Origin: RGIG4097 sp964599875
GTDB lineage: Bacteria; Bacillota; Clostridia; Christensenellales; CAG-917
NCBI GenBank assembly: GCA_964599875.1
Contig: CAZRHE010000011.1
Coordinates: 1 to 64,000 of the forward strand
Direction of reading: 5' to 3'
DNA length: 64,000 bases
Part shown: piece after piece, positions 40,979 through 48,744 of the stretch
Position numbering within the stretch: the first letter of the stretch is position 1
Layout: every line of letters begins with the position of its first letter
Program-made: the position numbers and the translations under genes
The notes under the pieces: model-generated
Database searches by the model: none
What the model was told of the DNA's origin: nothing
What the model saw: the letters and a program-made list of their open reading frames with translations, nothing else

Positions 40979-42283
40979 TTATTCTGCGCTTTCGAAAACG
41001 ATTTCGCCGGAAACGAGTACGGCTACGAGTTCGCAAGTGAATTCTATATTTCCGTCCCCGTCTATCGTGCAAGATATATCACCGTTCCACCATGTGTAAT
41101 AGACGAATTCCACTCCGCTTGCCTGCAGTCTTCCACCCTCTGCGCAGACCGCTCCCGTCGGATGACCGTACTTCTTGTTTCCGCTGACTTCGTAATCGGT
41201 TGCCTCGGCAAATTCGTCGTTTATGAAGAGATTGAATTTATCCTTTTCTTCCGTGCTTGCGCCCGAACTTCCGACACCCACGCTGACGACGGCATATTCG
41301 ACGTCTATGAAATCAAGGAAGTCCGCACCCGAAGAATACTTCGCGCCGTGATGTCCGACTTTGAGTACGTCCGCGTCAAAGGTTTCGTCGGTGTAACCCT
41401 CTTCAAGAAGTGCGTTCAAAAAATTTTGCTCGCTACTCGTCTTTATCGTTCCGCCGTCCCCGTCGTCAAGCGCGTTGGAATCTCCCGCAAACACAACCTT
41501 ACGATTGTTATATTCGAGGACGCATATGGGAGATACGTCGTTGAGGTCGTGAGCATCGCTCGTTTTCATTTCCTTATAGTAGGCGTCGTCGCGGCAATAC
41601 ATGGTCATCTTGTAGGAATTGTCATCCGCAACGATTTCCTGTTTGCCTTCGGTGAAGATGAGGTTTGCGGATTTTTCGACGTTGTCGTCGTCTATATAAG
41701 TCGCATCCGTCGCGCTCTTTACAAAATCGTTGTACACGATAGTCGACACGGTTTTATATTCAGAAGAAAGCCCCAAGTCGTAATCCTTGGATTTGATTTT
41801 GGGAAGATACACGTTTTCAACGTGCTCCGCCTTATTTATCGCGTCGTCCAACGAACCGCAATGGTCGGCGTCGGTGTGCGTGAGAAGTACGTAATCGAAA
41901 GAAGTGATTCCCAGCCTATCCATAGCGTTCAAGACGTCGTCTTTCGAACCCTTGTCCCCGCCGTCGATAATCATAGTCTTGTCGTCGGGGAATTGAATTA
42001 TCGCGCAATCCGCCTGCCCCACGTCGATGAAGTTGACGACGAGTTCGCCCTCTCCGATAGTCAGCGTGCTATCAGGAGAATTAGACGGCTTGTCGTTCGT
42101 ATCCCCGAAGACCATATCAACGAGAACGTTCCACGTGTCGGGGAATGCAAAATAGATAACGGACAGCGTGATTGCAATCACGAGGACGATTGCGACGACG
42201 GCAATGATAAAGCCTTTCGGATTTTTCTTCGCCGATTTTCTTACTGCGTTTTTAGTTTTATTACGTGATGAGTTTTTAGCCAT
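40979..42283 (-). CDS. Membrane-anchored MBL-fold hydrolase (ComEC C-domain-like)
   Basis: 434 residues from the ATG at 42283. A basic N-terminus and a single membrane helix (about 25-45) are followed by an extracellular beta-lactamase fold: NFIDVGQADCAIIQF, MIIDGGDKGS, LLTHTDADHCGSLDDA (metal ligands), VFAGDSNA and VLKVGHHGAKYSSG. That is the stand-alone version of the ComEC/Rec2 hydrolase domain; such proteins are predicted nucleases or phosphodiesterases at the cell surface. The C-terminus contains the segment GNKKYGHPTGAV. No Shine-Dalgarno is present, and a perfect TATAAT lies exactly six bases before the ATG, so the mRNA is probably leaderless. The radical SAM gene follows in the operon. 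Confidence 0.9.
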   Translation of the reverse strand: MAKNSSRNKTKNAVRKSAKKNPKGFIIAVVAIVLVIAITLSVIYFAFPDTWNVLVDMVFGDTNDKPSNSPDSTLTIGEGELVVNFIDVGQADCAIIQFPDDKTMIIDGGDKGSKDDVLNAMDRLGITSFDYVLLTHTDADHCGSLDDAINKAEHVENVYLPKIKSKDYDLGLSSEYKTVSTIVYNDFVKSATDATYIDDDNVEKSANLIFTEGKQEIVADDNSYKMTMYCRDDAYYKEMKTSDAHDLNDVSPICVLEYNNRKVVFAGDSNALDDGDGGTIKTSSEQNFLNALLEEGYTDETFDADVLKVGHHGAKYSSGADFLDFIDVEYAVVSVGVGSSGASTEEKDKFNLFINDEFAEATDYEVSGNKKYGHPTGAVCAEGGRLQASGVEFVYYTWWNGDISCTIDGDGNIEFTCELVAVLVSGEIVFESAE

Positions 42284-42289
42284 ATTTTT

Positions 42290-42318
42290 ATTATACACCC
42301 AAACGCTTTCAGTCGCAA
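42290..42318 (-). promoter_or_regulatory. MBL hydrolase promoter, leaderless geometry
   Basis: Minus strand TTGCGA (42313-42318), 17-base spacer, perfect TATAAT (42290-42295), then six bases (AAAAAT) and the ATG. Confidence 0.75.
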
Positions 42319-42460
42319 CCCCGCGCCGCAAATTCTATTGCCTTTTGCGTGCGCGCGTGCTACAATAATATACGACGAGCGGCGGAAAACGTTTTGCTAT
42401 TTGCAAAACAAGGCGTTTATCATCACAAAACCGCAATATAAAACTCGTTTTAGGTTGATA

Positions 42461-43306
42461 ATGGACGAAAGAGCAAAAAAATCGGCAATACTCGCAGGCA
42501 TAGGCGTCGCGTTAAGCGCGGGGCTTGCTTTTATGAAATTGCACGTAGGGCTCACCTCTAACAGCATAACCGTTTTGCTCGACGCGACCAACGGTTTTCT
42601 CGACGTCGTCACCTATCTTATCGCCCTCGTTTCCTTTTTGACCTTGCTCAAACCCTCGAAAAACTTAGGCTACGGACGCGTCGAATATCTTGCAAGTTTC
42701 GTCGTATCCGTCGTCGCTGTCGTCTTCGGCGGCATATTCTTTTTCCGCTCGTTCAATCGTATGGCAATGCCCGAGCCCATTTGGTTCGGATGGCAAAACT
42801 GCGTCATGCTTGCCGTCACCGTCCCCGTGAAACTATGTATGGGATTCACGTTTTTGCACTTCGGCAAGAAGTATTCTTCGAGTGCACTCACCGCAATCGC
42901 ACTCGACTGTTTCTGCGACGTAGGAGTCACCGCCACTTCCCTCGTATCCTTTGCGATTTCGGGTGTAGTCGACTATGCAGTCGACGCAATCGTCGGCATA
43001 GTGCTCAGCGTAATCATAGTCGCGTTCGGGGTCGGAATGGTGATTAAAAACGTCAAAATCATCGTGCACGGCAAGGATTTTTCAGAGGAAAAAGAAAGCA
43101 TAGTCGTCACCTGCAAAATGCATGGTCTCGACGTTAAAGATATCGTGTTCCACGACTACGGCGCAAAAAGCGGCGTTGCGGTCGTCAAGGTCTTTTTCGA
43201 CGGAAATATGGAAGAGTTTTATTCTCTCTCCTCCGCTGTCAAAGCGGAAATCCTCGAAAAAACGGGTATCGCCGCGGATATAGTCCCCGAAGACAAGCAA
43301 GATTGA
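42461..43306 (+). CDS. Cation diffusion facilitator family transporter
   Basis: 281 residues from the ATG at 42461, which follows a weak AGG; a reading from 42338 has an unlikely N-terminus. Six hydrophobic segments precede a cytoplasmic domain (about 205-281). The helix-II site reads LDATNGFLDVVTYL and the helix-V site ALDCFCDVGVTATSL. The usual zinc-type His of helix V (HxxxD) is Asp here (DxxxD), a pattern linked to Mn/Fe-type CDFs. It should export divalent metal in exchange for protons. It is 55 bases upstream of the phosphoesterase gene and in the same direction, perhaps one operon through DUF896. Confidence 0.9.
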   Translation: MDERAKKSAILAGIGVALSAGLAFMKLHVGLTSNSITVLLDATNGFLDVVTYLIALVSFLTLLKPSKNLGYGRVEYLASFVVSVVAVVFGGIFFFRSFNRMAMPEPIWFGWQNCVMLAVTVPVKLCMGFTFLHFGKKYSSSALTAIALDCFCDVGVTATSLVSFAISGVVDYAVDAIVGIVLSVIIVAFGVGMVIKNVKIIVHGKDFSEEKESIVVTCKMHGLDVKDIVFHDYGAKSGVAVVKVFFDGNMEEFYSLSSAVKAEILEKTGIAADIVPEDKQD

Positions 43307-43361
43307 CTTTACGCACGCATACGTGTATAATATTGAAAACAACGTAATCCGAGAGGTCATA

Positions 43362-44801
43362 ATGGAAGAAAACGAAATCCTGAACGAAACCGAAAACACT
43401 CCCGAAATCGAAAACGAAGAGAAAAAAGGTATTCTTGCCGATATGCCGAAAGGCAAAAAGAAACCCAAAAAAGTTCTCTCCCCCGAAGAGAAAAAAGCAA
43501 AACGCAAAAAGGGAATCATAGCCACGGTGTCCGTACTTCTCGTACTTGCGATATTCATAAGCGTTTGCGCAATCGTCAACGTGACGGGCACGAACGACCT
43601 TATAGCGCAAGCAAAACAATATGAAAAAGTGGAATACGCAGAGCAACTCGTCCCCGAAAAAGACGCGGACGGTTATTGGACTTTCACCACGGACAGAGAA
43701 CTCAAAGTGATGCAATTCACCGACGTGCACATAGGCGGTGGATGTTTCTCTCAACAAAAGGATTCGTGGGCGATGAACGCGGTCGCGAATATGATTCGCG
43801 CAGAAAAACCCGACCTTGTCGTCGTCACCGGGGATATAGCCTATCCCGTTCCTTTCCAAGCGGGCACCTTCAACAACCTTAACGCAACCAAAATTTTCTC
43901 CAATATGATGGAATCTCTCGGCGTATATTGGACGTTTGCATTCGGCAACCACGACACCGAGGCGTATAGTATGTACACCCGCGAAGAAATCTGCGAATTT
44001 TACGAAAACGCAGGATATAAATATTGCCTGTTCGGACGCGGTTTTTCGGGCGAAGAACACGGATACGGCAATAATATCGTCAAAGTGAAAAATTCCGACG
44101 GAATTTGCACGCAAGCAATCGTCACTTTCGACAGTCACAGTTATATCGACGGAGACTATTTCGGAATTGCGTGGAAATACGACAATATTCACCAAAGCCA
44201 AGTGGATTGGTATGCGCGCGAAATGAAGGCGCTCCAAGCGAAAAACGTCGAAATAGCAAATGCAAACTCAATCGAATATACGAAAACGGCTGTTGATAAT
44301 CTCGCATTCTTCCACATTCCCCTTGCAGAATACAGAAGTGCGTGGGCAAACGTCATAGAAACCTACGGCAACTCCGAAACAAAGCCTCAAAGCGGGGACG
44401 TTTTCTATGGTGCCGACGGCTCGACGACCACTTATCTGTACGGCAATATGGGCGAGAGCGACAAGAATAAAAACGGCAGAAGAACGTACGGCGTTTTCTG
44501 CGGATATCGCACGGACGTCCTTTTCGACACAGGTCTTGAAAACGGATTGCAAGGCATATTCTGCGGACACGACCACTACAACAACTTCTCCGTCCTCTAC
44601 AAAAAGAATTCGGGCGACCGCGAAATCCGCCTCACTTACGGCATGAGCGTGGACTATCTTGCCTACGTCGGCATTTATAAAGAGCACGCCCAACGCGGCA
44701 CGACGGTCATCACCGTCAATCCCGACGGCAGTTTCGACATACAAGCGAAAAACTACTACTCCGACTACAACGTCGCAAGAGAAGTTCAAGGGGAAGACTA
44801 A
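43362..44801 (+). CDS. Membrane-anchored calcineurin-like metallophosphoesterase
   Basis: 479 residues from the ATG at 43362 (GAGAGGT before it). An acidic then Lys-rich cytoplasmic tail is followed by one membrane helix (about 58-80) and an extracytoplasmic phosphoesterase: MQFTDVHIGGG (metal-binding Asp and His), VVVTGDIAY, FGNHDTEA and FCGHDHYNN. The family hydrolyses phosphomonoesters or diesters with two metals. The arrangement resembles other surface phosphoesterases of Firmicutes; the substrate is unknown. The stop overlaps the ung start by one base (TAATG), so the two are coupled. Confidence 0.92.
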   Translation: MEENEILNETENTPEIENEEKKGILADMPKGKKKPKKVLSPEEKKAKRKKGIIATVSVLLVLAIFISVCAIVNVTGTNDLIAQAKQYEKVEYAEQLVPEKDADGYWTFTTDRELKVMQFTDVHIGGGCFSQQKDSWAMNAVANMIRAEKPDLVVVTGDIAYPVPFQAGTFNNLNATKIFSNMMESLGVYWTFAFGNHDTEAYSMYTREEICEFYENAGYKYCLFGRGFSGEEHGYGNNIVKVKNSDGICTQAIVTFDSHSYIDGDYFGIAWKYDNIHQSQVDWYAREMKALQAKNVEIANANSIEYTKTAVDNLAFFHIPLAEYRSAWANVIETYGNSETKPQSGDVFYGADGSTTTYLYGNMGESDKNKNGRRTYGVFCGYRTDVLFDTGLENGLQGIFCGHDHYNNFSVLYKKNSGDREIRLTYGMSVDYLAYVGIYKEHAQRGTTVITVNPDGSFDIQAKNYYSDYNVAREVQGED

Positions 44802-45469
44802 TGGTTCATATAGGCAACGACTGGGATGATATCCTAAAAGAAGATTTTGCAAGCGAAAATTATCAAAGACTTCGCGCCTTTCTTGCAGACGAATATCGCC
44901 GCCACGTCGTCTATCCCGATATGCACGATATTTTCAACGCACTGAAAGCAACCCCCTACGACAAGGTAAAAGTCGTGCTCCTCGGTCAAGACCCCTATCA
45001 CAACCCCGGGCAAGCGCACGGCATGTGTTTTTCGGTAAAACCCGGAGTGGACGCACCCCCATCCCTTGTTAACATTTTCAAGGAAATCAAGGACGACGTC
45101 GGCATAGAAAACACGTCCCCGTATCTCGTCGGCTGGGCAAAACAAGGTATACTCCTCCTCAACACCGTCCTCACGGTCAGGGCGGGAGAGGCAAACAGCC
45201 ATAAGGGTAAAGGCTGGGAAGTGCTGACGGATAGCATAATCCGCCACCTCAACGACAGAAAAGAACCGATCGTTTTTATGCTCTGGGGCGCAAACGCAAG
45301 GAGCAAAAAGGCCCTTGTCACCGCGCCTCAACACCTCATTCTCGAATGTGCGCATCCGTCTCCCCTATCCGCCTACAACGGATTTTTCGGATGCAAGCAC
45401 TTCTCGAAATGCAACGACTTTTTGATTAAGCACGGAGAAACGCCGATAGACTGGCACACCCAATTATGA
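44801..45469 (+). CDS. ung: Uracil-DNA glycosylase
   Basis: 222 residues, standard for family 1. The water-activating motif is GQDPYHNPGQAHGMCFSV, and the DNA-intercalation loop is HPSPLSAYNGFFG with the catalytic His. It removes uracil from DNA to start base-excision repair. The start overlaps the preceding phosphoesterase stop by one base, and its stop overlaps the DUF896 start (ATGA). Confidence 0.97.
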   Translation: MVHIGNDWDDILKEDFASENYQRLRAFLADEYRRHVVYPDMHDIFNALKATPYDKVKVVLLGQDPYHNPGQAHGMCFSVKPGVDAPPSLVNIFKEIKDDVGIENTSPYLVGWAKQGILLLNTVLTVRAGEANSHKGKGWEVLTDSIIRHLNDRKEPIVFMLWGANARSKKALVTAPQHLILECAHPSPLSAYNGFFGCKHFSKCNDFLIKHGETPIDWHTQL

Positions 45470-45672
45470 TAACCGAACAAGAAATCCAAAGAATCAACTT
45501 CCTCGCAAGAAAATCAAAATCCGAAGGACTGACCGACGAGGAAAAATCCGAGCAATACACCCTACGTCGCAAATACGTCGACAGCGTCGTCGGCAACCTC
45601 CGCGGTCAACTCGACAACGCCGTAGTCATCCGCCCCGACGGCACCGAAGAATCCATCAAACCCAAACAATAA
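45466..45672 (+). CDS. DUF896 family small protein
   Basis: 68 residues. It matches DUF896 (YnzC type): ITEQEIQRINFLARKSKSEG, LTDEEKSEQ and LRRKYVDSV are diagnostic. A helical hairpin is followed by a short disordered tail. In Bacillus members are linked to the SOS-associated yneA operon, without a known activity. It overlaps ung by four bases. Confidence 0.93.
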   Translation: MITEQEIQRINFLARKSKSEGLTDEEKSEQYTLRRKYVDSVVGNLRGQLDNAVVIRPDGTEESIKPKQ

Positions 45673-45729
45673 AACGCATTACTTCCATTGCCTCAAGCGG
45701 TGGATTTATATTGCTGAACCGCACTAAAA

Positions 45730-45760
45730 ACATATCCCGACGATAAAATCGTCGGGATAC
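45730..45760. terminator. Bidirectional terminator between DUF896 and the macro-domain operon
   Basis: tatcccgacgat / atcgtcgggata around a short A-rich loop, between two convergent genes. The same stem recurs at 48699-48724, with a different loop. Confidence 0.7.
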
Positions 45761-45820
45761 GCTTGCAACGAGGGAATGAGATAACTCGCTGCACAAATCA
45801 AAAAGAGAGTAGCAACTATC

Positions 45821-46912
45821 CTATTTTTTTGCGCAATACTTGATTGCCTGCGCTGCGCTTTCAGTGCCTGAAATCGTGAATTGTATTCCGTCTTGAAGTC
45901 CGAATAACTTATCCATATCGAAGAGCGTACGTTGTTTGTGAACGTTTCCGTACGCACCGTCCATATAGTTTATGAAAAACACGTCGAGTTTGCTGTTCGG
46001 GTCGGGCATATGTCCGCAAATGGTCATAAAGGTCACGAATTCGGACTTGTTCAGTTTAAGTAAAACCGTAAACCTATAAACGTCGAGTTTAGAAAGCGTA
46101 TATTGCGCCGCAACTTTTTGACGTTTTCTGCAATCGTATTCTTTCAGCGCGCGTTTTTTATTTATGCCGTACTGTTTGCAGTAGTCTTCCACGAATTGAA
46201 AATGCCTTTCGTATCCTCTTTCGCTCGGATAATTGGGATAGAACATTTCATCAGGATCTATATCCGCCATAAATTCCACTATATCGTAAATTATATCCGC
46301 TTTTTTCTTGTCCCCTTTCTGTTTTTTGGGAGTGCGTTCATCTTTGCGATATAAATCATATTCTTCATACAATACACATCCTATGAATTCTCTGTGTGGC
46401 GGTGTTTCCACAGGTCTGTCTTCACGCCGAGTGCGTCTTAAATACGCGATAATCGTAGCATCGATTATTTTTTCTCCGCGCTTTTCTTCCTCGTCGGAAA
46501 TTTTGGAGAGCAAATCCGTCAAAACGTCATAGACTTCACCGTCCGTATATCCGTTTGCGCCCGTACCGATGAAAGGCAATCCAATCGTCTTATATCCGCG
46601 CTCGATTGCAAGATCGATGACCGATTTATATGCCTTGCGCAACTCGTCGCACTTGTTGTTGTCGTGCTTTTTGAACGGAGTTACGACGTGAAAAACGTGA
46701 GCGCATTTCAAATCACCGCCCTCGGTTTCAATAATTTTGCCGATTGGCATATTATGTAAAGAATCGATTTCGTTTTTAACTTCGTCGCAATTGATTCCCT
46801 TAATTATGTTTTTGCATAGCCCGCCGTATTTTGCGCCGTCGGTGCCAAGACTGTTAAGCACCGCATCGCCTTCATACTCCAGCGCATTTCCGTACACGAT
46901 TGAAAACGCCAT
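45821..46912 (-). CDS. Macro domain protein with operon-shared C-terminal domain
   Basis: 363 residues. The macro domain (about 1-160) has YGNALEYEGDAVLNSLGTDG, the GGLCKNI segment and the phosphate loop GLPFIGTGANGY (about 111-122), as in ADP-ribose-binding or de-ADP-ribosylating enzymes. A charged linker leads to a helical domain (about 203-363, EFMADIDPDEMFYPNYPSE, then KVAAQYTLSKLDVYRFTVLL). That domain recurs almost unchanged in the protein encoded at 47226-48113. The second half (LNKSEFVTFMTICGHMPDPNS) resembles, from memory, a helix-turn-helix-like domain often fused to macro domains in Clostridia. AAGGAGAG precedes the start. It is the last gene of a four-gene operon. Confidence 0.88.
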   Translation of the reverse strand: MAFSIVYGNALEYEGDAVLNSLGTDGAKYGGLCKNIIKGINCDEVKNEIDSLHNMPIGKIIETEGGDLKCAHVFHVVTPFKKHDNNKCDELRKAYKSVIDLAIERGYKTIGLPFIGTGANGYTDGEVYDVLTDLLSKISDEEEKRGEKIIDATIIAYLRRTRREDRPVETPPHREFIGCVLYEEYDLYRKDERTPKKQKGDKKKADIIYDIVEFMADIDPDEMFYPNYPSERGYERHFQFVEDYCKQYGINKKRALKEYDCRKRQKVAAQYTLSKLDVYRFTVLLKLNKSEFVTFMTICGHMPDPNSKLDVFFINYMDGAYGNVHKQRTLFDMDKLFGLQDGIQFTISGTESAAQAIKYCAKK

Positions 46913-46969
46913 AACTCACTCTCCTTATTCGTATCAACAACTTTTTTCGTCCAAAGCGATATCGCCGTT

Positions 46970-47152
46970 TTATATATCTTCGTTGTCAATATCGTCTTGT
47001 TCGATTTCGTCGTAATTTATAAGTTCTTTCAAACGATTGATTTCTACACTGTTGTCCTTTCCGGTAAGTCCTTGTTCTAATTCCAATTCCGCAATCTTAT
47101 AAAGCGTATCGTTCAAAATATCGTTCGTCATATTGCCGTAAATATCTTCCAT
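46970..47152 (-). CDS. Small acidic protein in the macro-domain operon
   Basis: 60 residues from the ATG at 47152, chosen because AAGGA lies five bases upstream; an alternative GTG at 47224 would give 84 residues but lacks a good ribosome site. It starts MEDIYGNMTNDILNDTLYKI and ends in a strongly acidic tail (DEIEQDDIDNEDI). Two short helices are likely. Not recognised. Its size and charge recall small antitoxin-like or adaptor proteins, but I have no direct evidence for that. Confidence 0.65.
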   Translation of the reverse strand: MEDIYGNMTNDILNDTLYKIAELELEQGLTGKDNSVEINRLKELINYDEIEQDDIDNEDI

Positions 47153-47225
47153 ATGCGTCCTTAATTTTCCTGCAGAAATCGTTTTAATCCCACGTTCTTG
47201 TTTGCATTTTCGGAATGGAGCCACC

Positions 47226-48113
47226 TTATCTTTTGCTTAACCATGGTGGCAGCACCCTTTCTCCGTTTTCGTCTATTTGATTAAGCCACGCAGGCGAATT
47301 GGCTCCCGACTTTTTCGACTCTTCTTTTGCACAATACTTGATTGCTTGTGCGGCGCTTTCAGTGCCCGAAATCGTGAATTGTATTCCGTCTTGAAATCCG
47401 AACAGCCTATCCATATCGCAAAGGGTAACCGAGCCGTCGAAATCATTCCCGTACATATCTATTAAATTATTCATATACTTGCCGTCCATGTAATCCATAA
47501 AGAACAAGTCGAGTTTGCTGTTGGGGTCGGGCATATATCCGCATATCGTCATAAACTGCACGAATTCGGTTTTATTGAGTCCGAGCAAAACCGTAAATCT
47601 GTATACGTCGAGTTTTGAAAGCGTATATTGTGCCGCGACTTTTTGACGCTTTTTGCTGTCGTACTCTTTGAGCGCGCGTTTTTTATTTATGCCGTACTGC
47701 TTGCAGTAGTCTTCCACAAACTCAAAATGCCTATCGTATCCTCTTTCGCTCGGATAATTGGGATAGAACATTTCGTCGGGGTTTATATCCGCCATAAATT
47801 CCACTATTTTACGGGTTAATTCCGCTTTCTTTTTATCCCCTTTTCTCTGCGTGGGTTTTACGTCGTCTTCATCCTCTTCTTCGGTTTCTTCGACGTCTTT
47901 GAATGCATTCTTCGGCTTTTTCTTCTCTTCTTCGGGGAGCGCCTCGAATTCCGCAGTGAACTCGTAGCCCAAAATTCCAACAAGGTCGCGAAGTTCATCC
48001 AACGTAAGTTCGCCCTCGGAGTACATCATATACATCGCTCCCGCGATTTGATCATCCGTCCTACCGTCTGCTCTCATTTGGTCGAATACCATTTCGACTT
48101 CTTCTACCGTCAT
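47226..48113 (-). CDS. Two-domain protein sharing domains with both operon partners
   Basis: 295 residues, not a known family. The N-terminal domain (1-73) is homologous to the whole N-terminal part of the 92-residue protein encoded upstream (YMMYSEGELTLDELRDLVG versus YMMYSDGKLTTDELRDFIG). An acidic linker (74-91) follows, then a domain (92-268) nearly identical in sequence to the C-terminal domain of the macro protein. So it bridges the two. There are no catalytic motifs, signal peptide or membrane segments. GGGAGGA lies before the start, and the gap to the upstream gene is only 15 bases. Confidence 0.8.
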   Translation of the reverse strand: MTVEEVEMVFDQMRADGRTDDQIAGAMYMMYSEGELTLDELRDLVGILGYEFTAEFEALPEEEKKKPKNAFKDVEETEEEDEDDVKPTQRKGDKKKAELTRKIVEFMADINPDEMFYPNYPSERGYDRHFEFVEDYCKQYGINKKRALKEYDSKKRQKVAAQYTLSKLDVYRFTVLLGLNKTEFVQFMTICGYMPDPNSKLDLFFMDYMDGKYMNNLIDMYGNDFDGSVTLCDMDRLFGFQDGIQFTISGTESAAQAIKYCAKEESKKSGANSPAWLNQIDENGERVLPPWLSKR

Positions 48114-48128
48114 TTAAATTCCTCCCGC

Positions 48129-48407
48129 TTATCTCTTCTTCCATCTTCCGAACAATCCGCGTTTTTTCTTTTCTTTCGGGGACGCCGTGTCTTTGAATGC
48201 ATTTCGGGGATTTTTCTTATCCTTTTCGGACAAGGCTTCGAATTCGTCCGAAAATTCATATCCTAAAACACCGATGAAGTCGCGAAGTTCGTCCGTCGTG
48301 AGTTTGCCGTCCGAATACATCATATATAGCGACGTCAAAATTTCCTCTTCGCTTCTGCCTTCTTTCATGAGCCCGTCAAAATACGCTTTAAGTTCTTTGT
48401 AATTCAT
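48129..48407 (-). CDS. Small protein, first gene of the macro-domain operon
   Basis: 92 residues. Residues 1-75 form a helical module shared with the N-terminus of the next protein (FDGLMKEGRSEEEILTSLY, LRDFIGVLGYEFSDEF). The end is a short basic tail (KEKKKRGLFGRWKKR). The module resembles small helical phage or conflict-system proteins in style, but I do not recognise it. AAGGAG precedes the start. A consensus promoter lies 17 bases upstream of the start codon. Confidence 0.75.
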   Translation of the reverse strand: MNYKELKAYFDGLMKEGRSEEEILTSLYMMYSDGKLTTDELRDFIGVLGYEFSDEFEALSEKDKKNPRNAFKDTASPKEKKKRGLFGRWKKR

Positions 48408-48423
48408 TTTTGTTTCTCCTTAT

Positions 48424-48452
48424 ATTATACATTTTCAATGGTTATAGCACAA
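48424..48452 (-). promoter_or_regulatory. Promoter of the macro-domain operon
   Basis: Minus strand TTGTGC (48447-48452), 17-base spacer, perfect TATAAT (48424-48429). The rest of the gap 48453-48744 has only two terminator hairpins. Confidence 0.75.
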
Positions 48453-48589
48453 TAGGGTTTCGGAAATTTTTTATTCCGCCTTTTTTGCGTCCTGCACGCG
48501 ACGAATCAGCCGTTTTGCTTTTCTTCGGCGCCCGAGTTGAGCCGTTTCCCTCTTGCTTACGATTGCATTATAACAGTGCAACCTCATAA

Positions 48590-48611
48590 AAAAATACCCC
48601 TCTGCGGGGGT
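48590..48611 (-). terminator. Second terminator downstream of the MFS gene
   Basis: tacccc / ggggta hairpin with a run of seven Ts on the minus strand. It backs up the terminator at 48699-48724. Confidence 0.55.
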
Positions 48612-48698
48612 AAAACGCACTTTTTTTGCTTTTTTGAAATTTTCTTTGCCGTTAAAAGTTTATCCTTAAAAGCCCGAACTTGACGTTTCCAAAAAAAA

Positions 48699-48724
48699 TA
48701 TCCCGACGATTTTGTCGTCGGGAT
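48699..48724 (-). terminator. Terminator of the glycogen/transport gene run
   Basis: tatcccgacga / tcgtcgggata, followed on the minus strand by eight Ts, 20 bases beyond the MFS stop. Confidence 0.8.
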
Positions 48725-48744
48725 AATCGTTGTTTGAAAAAGAA

